In this document: positions 7,326 to 14,363 of the stretch, piece by piece
How the letters are laid out: each line of letters begins with the position of its first letter
Position numbering within the stretch: the stretch's first letter is position 1
DNA from: Nocardioides sp. Iso805N
GTDB taxonomy: Bacteria > Actinomycetota > Actinomycetes > Propionibacteriales > Nocardioidaceae
DNA length: 64,000 nucleotides
Reading direction: 5' to 3'
Assembly: GCF_000364605.1 (NCBI RefSeq)
Contig: NZ_KB822588.1
Coordinates: forward strand, 29,179-93,178
The notes under the pieces: generated by a model
What the model saw: the letters and a program-made list of their open reading frames with translations, nothing else
Told to the model about the DNA's origin: nothing
The model's database searches: none
Translations under genes and position numbers: made by a program

Positions 7326-8012
7326 TTACTCACCCAATGAAGCCACGGCATCCAGTACGCCGGCGAGCGCGGCCCGCTGCCGTGCGTCCATCCGGCCTCG
7401 GTGATAGCCGGCTCCGGCCAGCAGCGTCACACTCTTGTGGGCCTGGCCGACAGAGACGCCGGCGGCCTCGGCAAGCTCGCGCAGCGGCGCTGCCTCGAGT
7501 GCCGGGTCCGCGAGCAGCGCGGCGATCACGCGGCGATTGGCCGGGGTGAGCAGGCGCCCCGAGCGCTCGCGGCTCGACAGGCTCGGCGTGCGTGGCTCAT
7601 GGCCCCCGAGCTCGTCGAGGGGCACCTCGACAGGCTCGGCGCGCTTGCTCGGCCGCTTGCGCCCCGACACCTCGATCAGCACCGTGCCGAACCGCACCGA
7701 GGCATTGCCGACGCTGTCGACGTACGCGACCCCGATCGCGCGGAGCTGGCCACCGATCCTCGGCGAGATCCACGGCGCCACGACCAGCACGGGCGCGCCG
7801 GCCTCCGAGGCGGCCAGGACCGAGGAGAGCCGCACGGCCGGTAGTGCGTGCACCGCGAAGCGCTGTCGGGCGCCACCCCACCGGAGCGCGAGGGTGGCAT
7901 CGGCACGCACGAGCGGTGACTGCTCGTAGCGCACCGAGCACTCCATGCCCCACTCCAGCAGCCAGGAGCGGGCTGCCTCGACCAGTGATTCCACCGGGAG
8001 ATCCGTCACCAC
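7326..8012 (-). CDS. AbiEi-like winged-helix protein, probably C-terminally shortened
   Basis: 228 residues from GTG 8012 (or GTG 8009). Segments VLVVAPWISPRIGGQLRAIG and YVDSVGNASVRF resemble the antitoxin/regulator group with a degenerate nuclease-like N-domain, followed by a winged helix (NRRVIAALLADPALEAAPLR, then ELAEAAGVSVGQAHKSV). Relatives usually go on for about 80-100 more residues; here the frame ends soon after the helix. About 35 residues in the middle (RAEPVEVPLDE to LSSRERS) come from two palindromic repeat copies at 7572-7639. No partner toxin is adjacent. It is divergent from cysD across inverted repeats. Confidence 0.6.
   Translation of the reverse strand: MVTDLPVESLVEAARSWLLEWGMECSVRYEQSPLVRADATLALRWGGARQRFAVHALPAVRLSSVLAASEAGAPVLVVAPWISPRIGGQLRAIGVAYVDSVGNASVRFGTVLIEVSGRKRPSKRAEPVEVPLDELGGHEPRTPSLSSRERSGRLLTPANRRVIAALLADPALEAAPLRELAEAAGVSVGQAHKSVTLLAGAGYHRGRMDARQRAALAGVLDAVASLGE
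7572..7639. repeat. In-frame palindromic elements inside the AbiEi-like gene
   Basis: GCTCGACAGGCTCGG (7572-7586), CCGAGCTCGTCGAGG (7606-7620) and CCTCGACAGGCTCGG (7625-7639): two direct copies and one inverted copy of the arm found in rmlC-D, cysN and the DUF4395 gene. All are read through in frame. Confidence 0.8.
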
Positions 8013-8013
8013 A

Positions 8014-8053
8014 AGCGTTCACGGTAGCAGTGTGTTCACAACAGATGAACGCT
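8014..8053. promoter_or_regulatory. Inverted repeats in the divergent region AbiEi-like/cysD
   Basis: AGCGTTCA (8014-8021) pairs with TGAACGCT (8046-8053), and an inner GTTCA (8034-8038) pairs with TGAAC (8046-8050). The spacing suits a dimeric repressor. A minus-strand -10-like TACCGT lies inside it, 8 nt before GTG 8012, so binding would block that gene. Confidence 0.45.
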
Positions 8054-8106
8054 AGGAGAGCGTGAATTTCGGACATCTGAAGTGTCTGCGCCTACGAGCC
8101 CCCGGC

Positions 8107-8112
8107 TAGAGT
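8107..8112 (+). promoter_or_regulatory. -10 box of leaderless cysD
   Basis: TAGAGT ends 7 nt before ATG 8120; no ribosome binding site is present. Confidence 0.55.
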
Positions 8113-8119
8113 GCCCGCC

Positions 8120-9034
8120 ATGACGTCCACCCATACCGACTATCGGCTGAGTCAGCTCGACCAGCTGGAGGCGGAGTCGATCCACATCTTCCGCGAAGTC
8201 GCCGCCGAGTTCGAGAAGCCTGTGCTGATGTTCTCGGGCGGCAAGGACAGCATCGTGATGATGCGGCTGGCGGAGAAGGCCTTCTACCCGGCCAAGATCC
8301 CCTTCCCGGTGTTGCAGGTCGACACCGGCTACGACTTCCCCGAGGTGCTCTCGACCCGCGACAACTGGGTCGAACGCCTCGGCGTACGCCTGCTGGTGGC
8401 AGGGGTCGAGGACGCCATCAAGAACGGGGTGGTCGTCGACGACGGCAAGACCAGCCGCAACCGGCTGCAGATCGGCACCCTCCTCAACGCCATCGAGGAG
8501 AACGGCTTCACCGCGGCGTTCGGCGGCGGCCGGCGCGACGAGGAGAAGGCCCGCGCCAAGGAGCGCGTCTACTCCCACCGCGACGAGTTCGGTCAGTGGG
8601 ACCCGAAGAACCAGCGTCCCGAGGTGTGGAGCCTCTACAACGGCCGGCTGCACGAGGGCGAGCACATGCGGATCTTCCCGATCTCGAACTGGACCGAGCT
8701 CGACATCTGGGACTACATCCGCCGCGAGCAGATCGAGATCCCGAGCATCTACTTCAGCCACCAGCGCCGCGTCTTCGAGCGCGACGGCATGCTGATGACC
8801 GAGACCGAGTACAACCCGCTGCGAGCCGGTGAGACCGCCACCGAGCGCACCGTGCGGTTCCGCACCGTCGGCGACATGACGCTGACCGGTTGCGTGGAGT
8901 CCACTGCATCAACGCTGGACGAGATCATCGAGGAGGTCGCCGCCGCCCGCGTCACCGAGCGTGGCGCGACCCGAGGCGACGACCGCTTCTCCGAAGCGGC
9001 CATGGAAGACCGGAAGAAGGAGGGCTACTTCTGA
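8120..9034 (+). CDS. cysD: Sulfate adenylyltransferase subunit 2
   Basis: 304 residues. Catalytic PP-loop subunit of ATP sulfurylase, which activates sulfate to APS. The PP-loop is FSGGKDSIVM near residue 35; FGGGRRDEEKARAKER and EGEHMRIFPISNWTELDIW follow. ATG 8120 is preferred over in-frame GTG 8111 because of the -10 at 8107-8112. The stop overlaps the cysN start (TGATG), so the two subunits are translationally coupled. Confidence 0.95.
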   Translation: MTSTHTDYRLSQLDQLEAESIHIFREVAAEFEKPVLMFSGGKDSIVMMRLAEKAFYPAKIPFPVLQVDTGYDFPEVLSTRDNWVERLGVRLLVAGVEDAIKNGVVVDDGKTSRNRLQIGTLLNAIEENGFTAAFGGGRRDEEKARAKERVYSHRDEFGQWDPKNQRPEVWSLYNGRLHEGEHMRIFPISNWTELDIWDYIRREQIEIPSIYFSHQRRVFERDGMLMTETEYNPLRAGETATERTVRFRTVGDMTLTGCVESTASTLDEIIEEVAAARVTERGATRGDDRFSEAAMEDRKKEGYF

Positions 9035-10365
9035 TGGCCACCGAGACCACGCAGCCCAGCAACGGCGCGCACGCCGAGCCTGTTACGCACGCCGAGCCTG
9101 TCGAGGCGAAGAAGCGTCGGATGGACCTGCTCCGCTTCGCCACCGCCGGGTCGGTCGACGACGGCAAGTCGACCCTCATCGGCCGGCTCCTCTTCGACTC
9201 CAAGTCGATCTTCGCCGACCAGCTCGAGGCGGTCGAGCGCACCTCGGAGCAGAAGGGCCACGGCTACGTCGACCTGTCGCTGCTGACCGACGGCCTGCGC
9301 TCCGAGCGCGAGCAGGGCATCACCATCGATGTCGCCTACCGCTACTTCGCGACCCCCAACCGCAAGTTCATCATCGCCGACACCCCGGGCCACGTGCAGT
9401 ACACCCGCAACATGGTCACCGGCGCATCGACGGCCGACCTCGGTCTGGTGCTGGTGGATGCGCGTCACGGCCTCACCGAGCAGTCTCGGCGCCACGCCGT
9501 ACTGCTGTCGCTGCTGCGGGTCCCCCACCTGGTGCTGTGCATCAACAAGATGGACCTGGTGGACTGGTCGCAGGAGATCTACGACGAGATCCAGTCCGAG
9601 TTCACCCAGTTCGCCACCAAGCTCAACGTGCCGGACCTCGAGGTCATCCCGATCTCGGCGCTGGCCGGGGACAACGTGGTGGACCGCTCGCAGAACATGC
9701 CGTGGTACTCGGGTCCGACCCTGATGCACCACCTCGAGCACGTCCACGTCGCCTCCGACCGCGACCTGGTCGACGCGCGCTTCCCCGTGCAGTACGTCAT
9801 CCGGCCGAAGTCGGACGAGCACCACGACTACCGCGGATATGCCGGCCAGATCGCCGGTGGGGTGTTCAAGAAGGGTGATGAGGTCATCGTGCTGCCCAGC
9901 GGCATGACCTCGAAGATCGCCGGCATCGATGTCTTCGACGAGGAGGTCACCGAGGCCTTCCCGCCCATGTCGGTGACGATCCGGCTCGAGGACGACGTCG
10001 ACGTCTCGCGCGGCGACATGATCGCCAGGGTGAAGAACGCCCCCACCCCGACGCAGGACATCGACGCGATGGTCTGCTGGATGACCACCACGCCGCTGCA
10101 GCCGCGGCAGAAGCTGGCCATCAAGCACACCACTCGGACCGGACGCGCCCTGGTCAAGGACATCCAGTACCGCTTGGACGTCAACACCCTGCACCGCGAC
10201 CAGACCTCGGGCGAGCTCGGCCTCAACGAGATCGGGCGGGTCCAGCTGCGCACCACGGTGCCGCTGCTGGCCGACTCGTACTCGAAGAACCGCACCACCG
10301 GCTCGTTCATCCTGATCGACGAGGCGACCGGCGTGACCGTCGGCGCGGGGATGATCAACGGCTGA
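9034..10365 (+). CDS. cysN: Sulfate adenylyltransferase subunit 1 (GTPase)
   Basis: 443 residues. GTPase subunit that drives APS formation with CysD. Motifs are G1 AGSVDDGKST, the EQGITIDVAYR switch, G3 DTPGH and G4 NKMD, then EF-Tu-like beta-barrels. There is no C-terminal APS kinase (CysC) domain. The N-terminus before RRMDLLRFATAGS is extended by a repeat-derived peptide (HAEPVTHAEPVEAKK). A strong hairpin follows the stop codon. Confidence 0.95.
   Translation: MATETTQPSNGAHAEPVTHAEPVEAKKRRMDLLRFATAGSVDDGKSTLIGRLLFDSKSIFADQLEAVERTSEQKGHGYVDLSLLTDGLRSEREQGITIDVAYRYFATPNRKFIIADTPGHVQYTRNMVTGASTADLGLVLVDARHGLTEQSRRHAVLLSLLRVPHLVLCINKMDLVDWSQEIYDEIQSEFTQFATKLNVPDLEVIPISALAGDNVVDRSQNMPWYSGPTLMHHLEHVHVASDRDLVDARFPVQYVIRPKSDEHHDYRGYAGQIAGGVFKKGDEVIVLPSGMTSKIAGIDVFDEEVTEAFPPMSVTIRLEDDVDVSRGDMIARVKNAPTPTQDIDAMVCWMTTTPLQPRQKLAIKHTTRTGRALVKDIQYRLDVNTLHRDQTSGELGLNEIGRVQLRTTVPLLADSYSKNRTTGSFILIDEATGVTVGAGMING
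9074..9106. repeat. Palindromic-element arms in the cysN N-terminus
   Basis: CCGAGCCTGT (9074-9083) and CCGAGCCTGTCGAGG (9092-9106) are direct copies of the repeat arm, 18 bp apart and in frame, coding for the doubled AEPV. Confidence 0.75.
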
Positions 10366-10380
10366 TGTCAGCCGCCGAGA

Positions 10381-10426
10381 CGGGCCGGTCCGACCCCTCG
10401 CTGGCCGAGGAGGACGGACCGGCCCG
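10381..10426 (+). terminator. Terminator hairpin after cysN
   Basis: CGGGCCGGTCCG (10381-10392) pairs perfectly with CGGACCGGCCCG (10415-10426), starting 16 bp after the cysN stop. There is no U-tract, as is common in high-GC actinobacteria. Confidence 0.75.
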
Positions 10427-10481
10427 CCTCGCAACTCCCGGCCGTGTCAGGGGCGGAGAGCGTCCCCGTTACGGTGCAGGG

Positions 10482-10688
10482 GTGTCCCACCGTGTCCTGA
10501 GCGTCATCACCGCGGCAGCGGCCACCGTCATGCTGGTCTTCGGCGTCGCGGGTCACTCACGCATCTCCGGGCCCGTCATCCTGCGATTCGGGCGGACCAC
10601 CCACGGCGTCCACCTCGACGATCTGGTCGTGCTGGCCTGCTGGCTGGTCGCGATCGCGATGTGCCTACGCCTCTGGCGCCGCGGCTAG
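10482..10688 (+). CDS. Small two-helix membrane protein, unknown
   Basis: 68 residues from GTG 10482. Two hydrophobic helices (VITAAAATVMLVFGVAG and LVVLACWLVAIAMCLRL) with a short polar loop and an Arg-rich C-terminus. The frame opens further back at ATG 10365, but that stretch lies across the cysN terminator hairpin, so the later GTG is preferred. No family is recognised. Confidence 0.5.
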   Translation: MSHRVLSVITAAAATVMLVFGVAGHSRISGPVILRFGRTTHGVHLDDLVVLACWLVAIAMCLRLWRRG

Positions 10689-10725
10689 TCACCGAGGAAG
10701 GAGTCACCGGGTCGCGCAGGCTCAC

Positions 10726-10731
10726 TACGCT
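10726..10731 (+). promoter_or_regulatory. -10 box of leaderless ppnP
   Basis: TACGCT ends 6 nt before GTG 10738. Confidence 0.5.
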
Positions 10732-10737
10732 GCGCGC

Positions 10738-11049
10738 GTGACTTCCTACGACAACGTCTCCCTCACCACCACCGCGAACGTCTACTTCGACGGCCGCTGC
10801 GTGAGCCACTCCTTCACCCTCGCCGACGGCACCCGCAAGTCGGCCGGCGTGATCTTCCCGGCAGCGCTCACCTTCGGCACCGCCGCCCCCGAGACGATGG
10901 AGATCCAGGCGGGCCGCTGCCGGATCCGGCTCGCCGGCGCCGACGAGTGGCAGGAGTACGCCGCCGGCGAGTCCTTCTCCGTCCCCGGTGACAGCACGTT
11001 CGACATCGAGGTCACCGAGCTCTTGGACTACGTCTGCCACTACGGCTGA
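10738..11049 (+). CDS. ppnP: Pyrimidine/purine nucleoside phosphorylase PpnP (DUF1255 cupin)
   Basis: 103 residues, a single small cupin barrel. Family features in order are NVYFDGRCVSHSF, GVIFPAALTFGTAAPETMEI, RIRLAGADEWQEY, GESFSVPGDSTFDIEV and the C-terminal DYVCHYG. PpnP phosphorolyses several nucleosides in the cytoplasm. GTG 10738 is chosen from the -10 box and the conserved start. It stands alone between cysN and the sulfurtransferase operon. Confidence 0.9.
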   Translation: MTSYDNVSLTTTANVYFDGRCVSHSFTLADGTRKSAGVIFPAALTFGTAAPETMEIQAGRCRIRLAGADEWQEYAAGESFSVPGDSTFDIEVTELLDYVCHYG

Positions 11050-11279
11050 GGCAGCCGCAATCGGTGACGCGCCCGTCCTGCCGAAGCTGGGCCCGGGAGC
11101 CTCACGAGCCGGCCCGTGGCCGATGTGCGGCACGTGAGCGGGGTCATGACGAAGCCTCGGTGCCTGACCTCTCCGAACAACACATCAGATCACATCCGCC
11201 TACCCCAATGAGGGTAAATTCCGGATTTGCCACAAGATCACGTGACATTCCGGTTGCGGCGGAGTCCGATCCGCCGGCG
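11050..11279. other. Gene-free stretch between ppnP and the DUF1416 gene
   Basis: About 230 bp with no convincing reading frame; an AT-richer part lies at 11180-11250. GGCGGA and TCCGCC (about 11258-11275) could pair next to the terminator at 11280. Nothing else is seen. Confidence 0.4.
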
Positions 11280-11303
11280 CGCCCCAGGAGGTCTCCTGGG
11301 GCG
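11280..11303 (-). terminator. Terminator of the DUF4395-sseA-DUF1416 operon
   Basis: CGCCCCAGGAG and CTCCTGGGGCG form a perfect 11-bp stem with a 2-nt centre, 24 bp past the DUF1416 stop codon. Confidence 0.75.
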
Positions 11304-11326
11304 GCCGAGCCAGCGATGGGGCCGGG

Positions 11327-11623
11327 TCAGAGCGTGATGGTCACCTCGGCGACCGAGCCGATCTGCGCCTGAACCTGGCGGTCGGTCGGGTCGGCCTTCG
11401 GGGCGAGCGTGCGCAGGGTCCACGGGCCCTCGCCGGCGAAGAAGCGGAAGTGGCCCGAGGCCGAGGTCGGGACCTCGGCGGTGAACTCACCGGTCTTGTC
11501 GAGCAGCCGGACGTAGGCGTTCGCGACGGGCTCGCCGTCACGCACGACCTGACCCTGGATCACTGCCTCCTTGGCGACGTTGACGCCGTCGAGGCTCAGA
11601 CCACCAGCAGTGGCGCCGCACAT
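11327..11623 (-). CDS. DUF1416 (SseC-like) protein
   Basis: 98 residues. Starts MCGATAGGLSL and continues as a carboxypeptidase-regulatory-like beta-sandwich (VIQGQVVRDGEPVANAYVRL to FRFFAGEGPWTLRTLAP). It matches the SseC proteins that sit directly behind the CysA2/SseA sulfurtransferase in actinobacteria; the exact role is unknown. One base separates its ATG from the sseA stop codon, so it is translated with sseA. Confidence 0.9.
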   Translation of the reverse strand: MCGATAGGLSLDGVNVAKEAVIQGQVVRDGEPVANAYVRLLDKTGEFTAEVPTSASGHFRFFAGEGPWTLRTLAPKADPTDRQVQAQIGSVAEVTITL

Positions 11624-11624
11624 G

Positions 11625-12473
11625 TCAGGCCTCCCCGGGCTCGTCGCCGAGGGCGACCGGGACGCCGACGAGGCTGCCGTACTCGGTCCAGGAGCCGTCG
11701 TAGTTCTTCACGTTCTGCTGGCCGAGGAGCTCGTGCAGCACGAACCAGGTCAGCGAGGAGCGCTCGCCGATGCGGCACAGTGCGATGGTGTCCTTCTCGG
11801 TGTCGAAGCCGACCTCGTCGTAGAGCGCCTTCAGGTCGGCGTCGGACTTGAAGGTGCCGTCGTCGCTGGCGTTCTTGCTCCAGGGCACGTTGACCGAGGT
11901 GGGGATGTGACCCGCACGCTGGGCCTGCTCCTGCGGGAGATGGGCCGGGGCGAGCAGCCGGCCGGCGTACTCGTCGGGCGAGCGGACGTCGACGAGGTTC
12001 TGGGTGCCGATCGCCGCGACGACCTCGTCGCGGAAGGCACGGATGCTCTTGTCCTGCTCCTGCGCGGTGTAGGAGGTCTCGGCGCGCGACGGCAGGTCGG
12101 TGGTCAGCTCACGCGAGTCCAGCTCCCACTTCTTGCGACCGCCGTCAAGCAGCTTGACGTCCTGGTGGCCGTAGAGCTTGAAGTACCAGTAGGCGTAGGC
12201 GGCGAACCAGTTGTTGTTGCCGCCGTAGAGGACGACGGTGTCGTCGTTGGCGACGCCGCGGCCGCTCAGGAGCGCCTCGAACTGCTGCTTGTTGACGAAG
12301 TCGCGCCGGACCTGGTCCTGGAGGTCAGTGGTCCAGTCGAGCTTGATGGCGCCCTTGATGTGGCCCTTGTCGTAGGCCGACGTGTCCTCGTCAACCTCGA
12401 CCAGCACGACCTTCGGGTTGTCCAGGTTCTCTTCCACCCACTGGGCGGAGACGAGCGCGTTCTCGCGGGTCAT
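11625..12473 (-). CDS. sseA: Thiosulfate sulfurtransferase (rhodanese, CysA2/SseA type)
   Basis: 282 residues, two rhodanese domains. It moves sulfane sulfur from thiosulfate or 3-mercaptopyruvate to an acceptor. The active-site loop is CRIGERS in the second domain; the first domain carries the usual WVEENLDNPKVVLVEVDE and GHIKGAIKLDW. ATG 12473 has a purine-rich ribosome site (GAAGGGAA) upstream. It lies between the DUF4395 and DUF1416 genes in a conserved operon behind a cysteine-containing leader. Confidence 0.94.
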   Translation of the reverse strand: MTRENALVSAQWVEENLDNPKVVLVEVDEDTSAYDKGHIKGAIKLDWTTDLQDQVRRDFVNKQQFEALLSGRGVANDDTVVLYGGNNNWFAAYAYWYFKLYGHQDVKLLDGGRKKWELDSRELTTDLPSRAETSYTAQEQDKSIRAFRDEVVAAIGTQNLVDVRSPDEYAGRLLAPAHLPQEQAQRAGHIPTSVNVPWSKNASDDGTFKSDADLKALYDEVGFDTEKDTIALCRIGERSSLTWFVLHELLGQQNVKNYDGSWTEYGSLVGVPVALGDEPGEA

Positions 12474-12551
12474 TTCGTTTGGTTCCCTTCGGTTTTCACT
12501 ACGTTTGTCAGAGCAGGGGTTGGTGGTCTGGCGATGCGCCGTCGGCCGTCC

Positions 12552-13091
12552 TCATCCACCGAGGCGCTTGAGGAGCAGGTACATCTCGCAGCCCAGGCAG
12601 AACCGGAAGACCGCGTTGAGCAGTGCCGCTACCAGCGCGAAGCCGATCGCGATCTGGCCGAGCAGGGTGAGGCCGGTCAGGTAGCCGACCAGGGCCACCA
12701 GCGTGAAGACCAGGCCGACCGCCTGGGCGAACCGCGGCGGGGCCGGATCCTCCAGCTCGGCCGACGGCCGAAGGCGGGGTCGCACCAGCCGCTTGAACAG
12801 CGCGGCGTGCGGGGTGTGCTGAACACCGCGCATCGCTCCCAGCGCGAACAGCAGGGCCTGTACGCCGGTCAGCACCGCTGCAGCCGCGGGCGGGAGCAAC
12901 AGGATCACGATCAGCACAACCGCCGTGATCGCCGCGGTGAACTGCGGCCCACGCGGGTCGATGCCCGGCGCCTCGACAGGCTCGGCGTACGAGGCGGACG
13001 GTCCCCGAGCTTGTCGAGGGGCGGTGGCAGACATGGATGCTCCAAGGTCGAGAGGGCTGGATGGCTGGTCAGCGGATCTTGCGACAGCCAT
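12552..13091 (-). CDS. DUF4395 membrane protein
   Basis: 179 residues from ATG 13091, or 160 from ATG 13034. DUF4395 core: GIDPRGPQFTAAITA, a helix LIVILLLPPAAAAVLTGVQA, then RPRLRPSAELEDPAPPRFAQ and a C-terminal pair of helices ending FCLGCEMYLLLKR. The CxxC-type FCLGC suggests a redox or sulfur-handling role next to the sulfurtransferase. ATG 13091 has a strong site (GAGGAGG) 7 nt upstream that is partly inside a hairpin; 13034 has GGAG at 5 nt. About 20 N-terminal residues come from a palindromic repeat (12971-13019). Confidence 0.8.
   Translation of the reverse strand: MAVARSADQPSSPLDLGASMSATAPRQARGPSASYAEPVEAPGIDPRGPQFTAAITAVVLIVILLLPPAAAAVLTGVQALLFALGAMRGVQHTPHAALFKRLVRPRLRPSAELEDPAPPRFAQAVGLVFTLVALVGYLTGLTLLGQIAIGFALVAALLNAVFRFCLGCEMYLLLKRLGG
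12971..13019. repeat. In-frame palindromic element in the DUF4395 gene
   Basis: CCTCGACAGGCTCGG (12971-12985) pairs with CCGAGCTTGTCGAGG (13005-13019, one mismatch) across a 19-bp spacer. Translated as APRQARGPSASYAEPVEA, closely like the insert in RmlD. Confidence 0.82.
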
Positions 13092-13099
13092 CGCGGTGC

Positions 13100-13112
13100 C
13101 TCCTCAGAGGAG
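13100..13112 (-). promoter_or_regulatory. Hairpin covering the DUF4395 ribosome binding site
   Basis: On the minus strand CTCC and GGAG close a 5-nt loop, with CGCG pairing CGCG further out; GGAG is part of the Shine-Dalgarno of ATG 13091. It lies just after the leader peptide stop codon, so leader translation could open or shut it. Confidence 0.45.
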
Positions 13113-13126
13113 CGCGGGACGGGCCG

Positions 13127-13222
13127 TCAGACTCGCTGGGACATTCGACCCAGCCGACACAGCGACGAGCGCACGCGGCAGTGGTCCACTGCGCGGCGCT
13201 TGGTCAGCATGGTCGAGAGCAC
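13127..13222 (-). CDS. Cysteine-containing leader peptide of the sulfurtransferase operon
   Basis: 31 codons from GTG 13222 (in-frame ATG 13210). The peptide contains MLTKRRAVDHCRVRSSLCR, which matches the putative leader peptides (VDLCRV...LCR pattern) found before sulfur-metabolism operons in actinobacteria. Such peptides are thought to sense cysteine supply through ribosome stalling at the Cys codons. Here Cys codons are at positions 15 and 22. -10 TAGAGT (13234-13229) lies 6 nt before GTG, so it is leaderless. The operon start is 35 nt downstream, behind a hairpin over its ribosome site. The match to the family is from memory. Confidence 0.7.
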   Translation of the reverse strand: MLSTMLTKRRAVDHCRVRSSLCRLGRMSQRV

Positions 13223-13228
13223 GATGCG

Positions 13229-13234
13229 ACTCTA
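13229..13234 (-). promoter_or_regulatory. -10 box of the leader peptide and sulfurtransferase operon
   Basis: Minus-strand TAGAGT, 6 nt before GTG 13222. Confidence 0.5.
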
Positions 13235-13358
13235 GGAGGGATTTCGGCGCGAGCGAAACTGACGTCTCACGCAGCGAGACGCGTGTCCACGAATTGAGAT
13301 TGAAGGGCTTCGCGACTCGCGGCTGTCGCGCCCCGACCGACGGTGTTGTCAGTCTCCG

Positions 13359-13364
13359 TATGCT
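13359..13364 (+). promoter_or_regulatory. -10 box of leaderless gmd
   Basis: TATGCT ends 6 nt before ATG 13371. Confidence 0.5.
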
Positions 13365-13370
13365 GCCGCA

Positions 13371-14363
13371 ATGACCAAGCGCGCCCTCATCACCGGGATC
13401 ACCGGGCAGGACGGTTCCTACCTCGCCGAGCTGCTGCTCGCGAAGGGCTATGAGGTGCACGGGCTGGTACGACGCAGCTCCAGCTTCAACCGCGGCCGGA
13501 TCGACCCGATCTACCTGCACGCCGACAACACCGGCCGGTTGAACCTGCACTACGGCGACCTCACCGACTCCACCAGCCTGACCAACCTGGTGCGCACCGC
13601 GCAGCCCCATGAGGTCTACAACCTGGCAGCGCAGTCGCACGTGGCGGTCAGCTTCGAGATGCCGGAGTACACCGCGAGCGCCGACGCCATCGGGACGATC
13701 CGAATGCTCGAGGCGGTCCGCCAGCACGCCCCCGAGGCCCGGTTCTACCAGGCGTCGACGTCGGAGATGTTCGGGCTCACCGCGCCACCGCAGCACGAGG
13801 GGACACACTTCCACCCCCGTTCGCCGTACGGCGCCGCCAAGCTGCACGCGCACTGGGCGACCATCAACTACCGCGAGGCCTACGGACTCTTCGCCGTCGC
13901 CGGGATCCTCTTCAACCACGAGTCGCCGCGGCGCGGCGAGTCCTTCGTGACCCGAAAGATCACCCGCGCCGTCGCGCGGATCGCGACCTCGCTCGAGCGC
14001 GGCGGCACCGCCGAGCCGGTCACGCTCGGCAACCTCGACGCCATCCGCGACTGGGGCTACGCCCAGGAGTACGTCGAGGGCATGTGGCGCATGCTCCAGC
14101 AGGACACCCCCGGCGACTTCGTGCTCGCGACCGGGGTCGGCACCACGGTCCGCGACTTCTGCGAGCTGGCCTTCTCCCACGCCGGGCTCGACTGGCGCGA
14201 TCACGTGGTCATCGACCCACGCTTCGAACGCCCGGCCGAGGTCCCCGAGCTGGTCGGCGATGCCTCGCACGCGGCGAGCGAGCTCGGCTGGAAGGCCACC
14301 ACCTCCGTCGGCGAGCTGGCTCGGCTGATGGTCGACTCCGACATCGCCGCGCTGCAGCAGTGA
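13371..14363 (+). CDS. gmd: GDP-mannose 4,6-dehydratase
   Basis: 330 residues. Converts GDP-D-mannose to GDP-4-keto-6-deoxymannose, precursor of GDP-fucose or GDP-rhamnose type sugars. Full signature: ALITGITGQDGSYLAELLL, GLVRRSSSFN, YNLAAQSHVAVSF, STSEMFG and the catalytic SPYGAAKLHAHW. The stop codon overlaps the GTG of the next gene (GTGA), which probably encodes a partner enzyme. Confidence 0.95.
   Translation: MTKRALITGITGQDGSYLAELLLAKGYEVHGLVRRSSSFNRGRIDPIYLHADNTGRLNLHYGDLTDSTSLTNLVRTAQPHEVYNLAAQSHVAVSFEMPEYTASADAIGTIRMLEAVRQHAPEARFYQASTSEMFGLTAPPQHEGTHFHPRSPYGAAKLHAHWATINYREAYGLFAVAGILFNHESPRRGESFVTRKITRAVARIATSLERGGTAEPVTLGNLDAIRDWGYAQEYVEGMWRMLQQDTPGDFVLATGVGTTVRDFCELAFSHAGLDWRDHVVIDPRFERPAEVPELVGDASHAASELGWKATTSVGELARLMVDSDIAALQQ

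Noticed and set aside
10365..10481. ATG 10365 as start of the small membrane protein
   Set aside because: The stretch crosses the cysN terminator hairpin; the product there is hydrophilic and unlike the rest.
11064..11372. 102-codon frame after ppnP
   Set aside because: Low-quality composition, no ribosome site, and it overlaps the terminator and the DUF1416 gene.
11571..13235. Open frame of 554 codons on the plus strand
   Set aside because: Antisense of the sseA and DUF4395 genes, whose products are clear.
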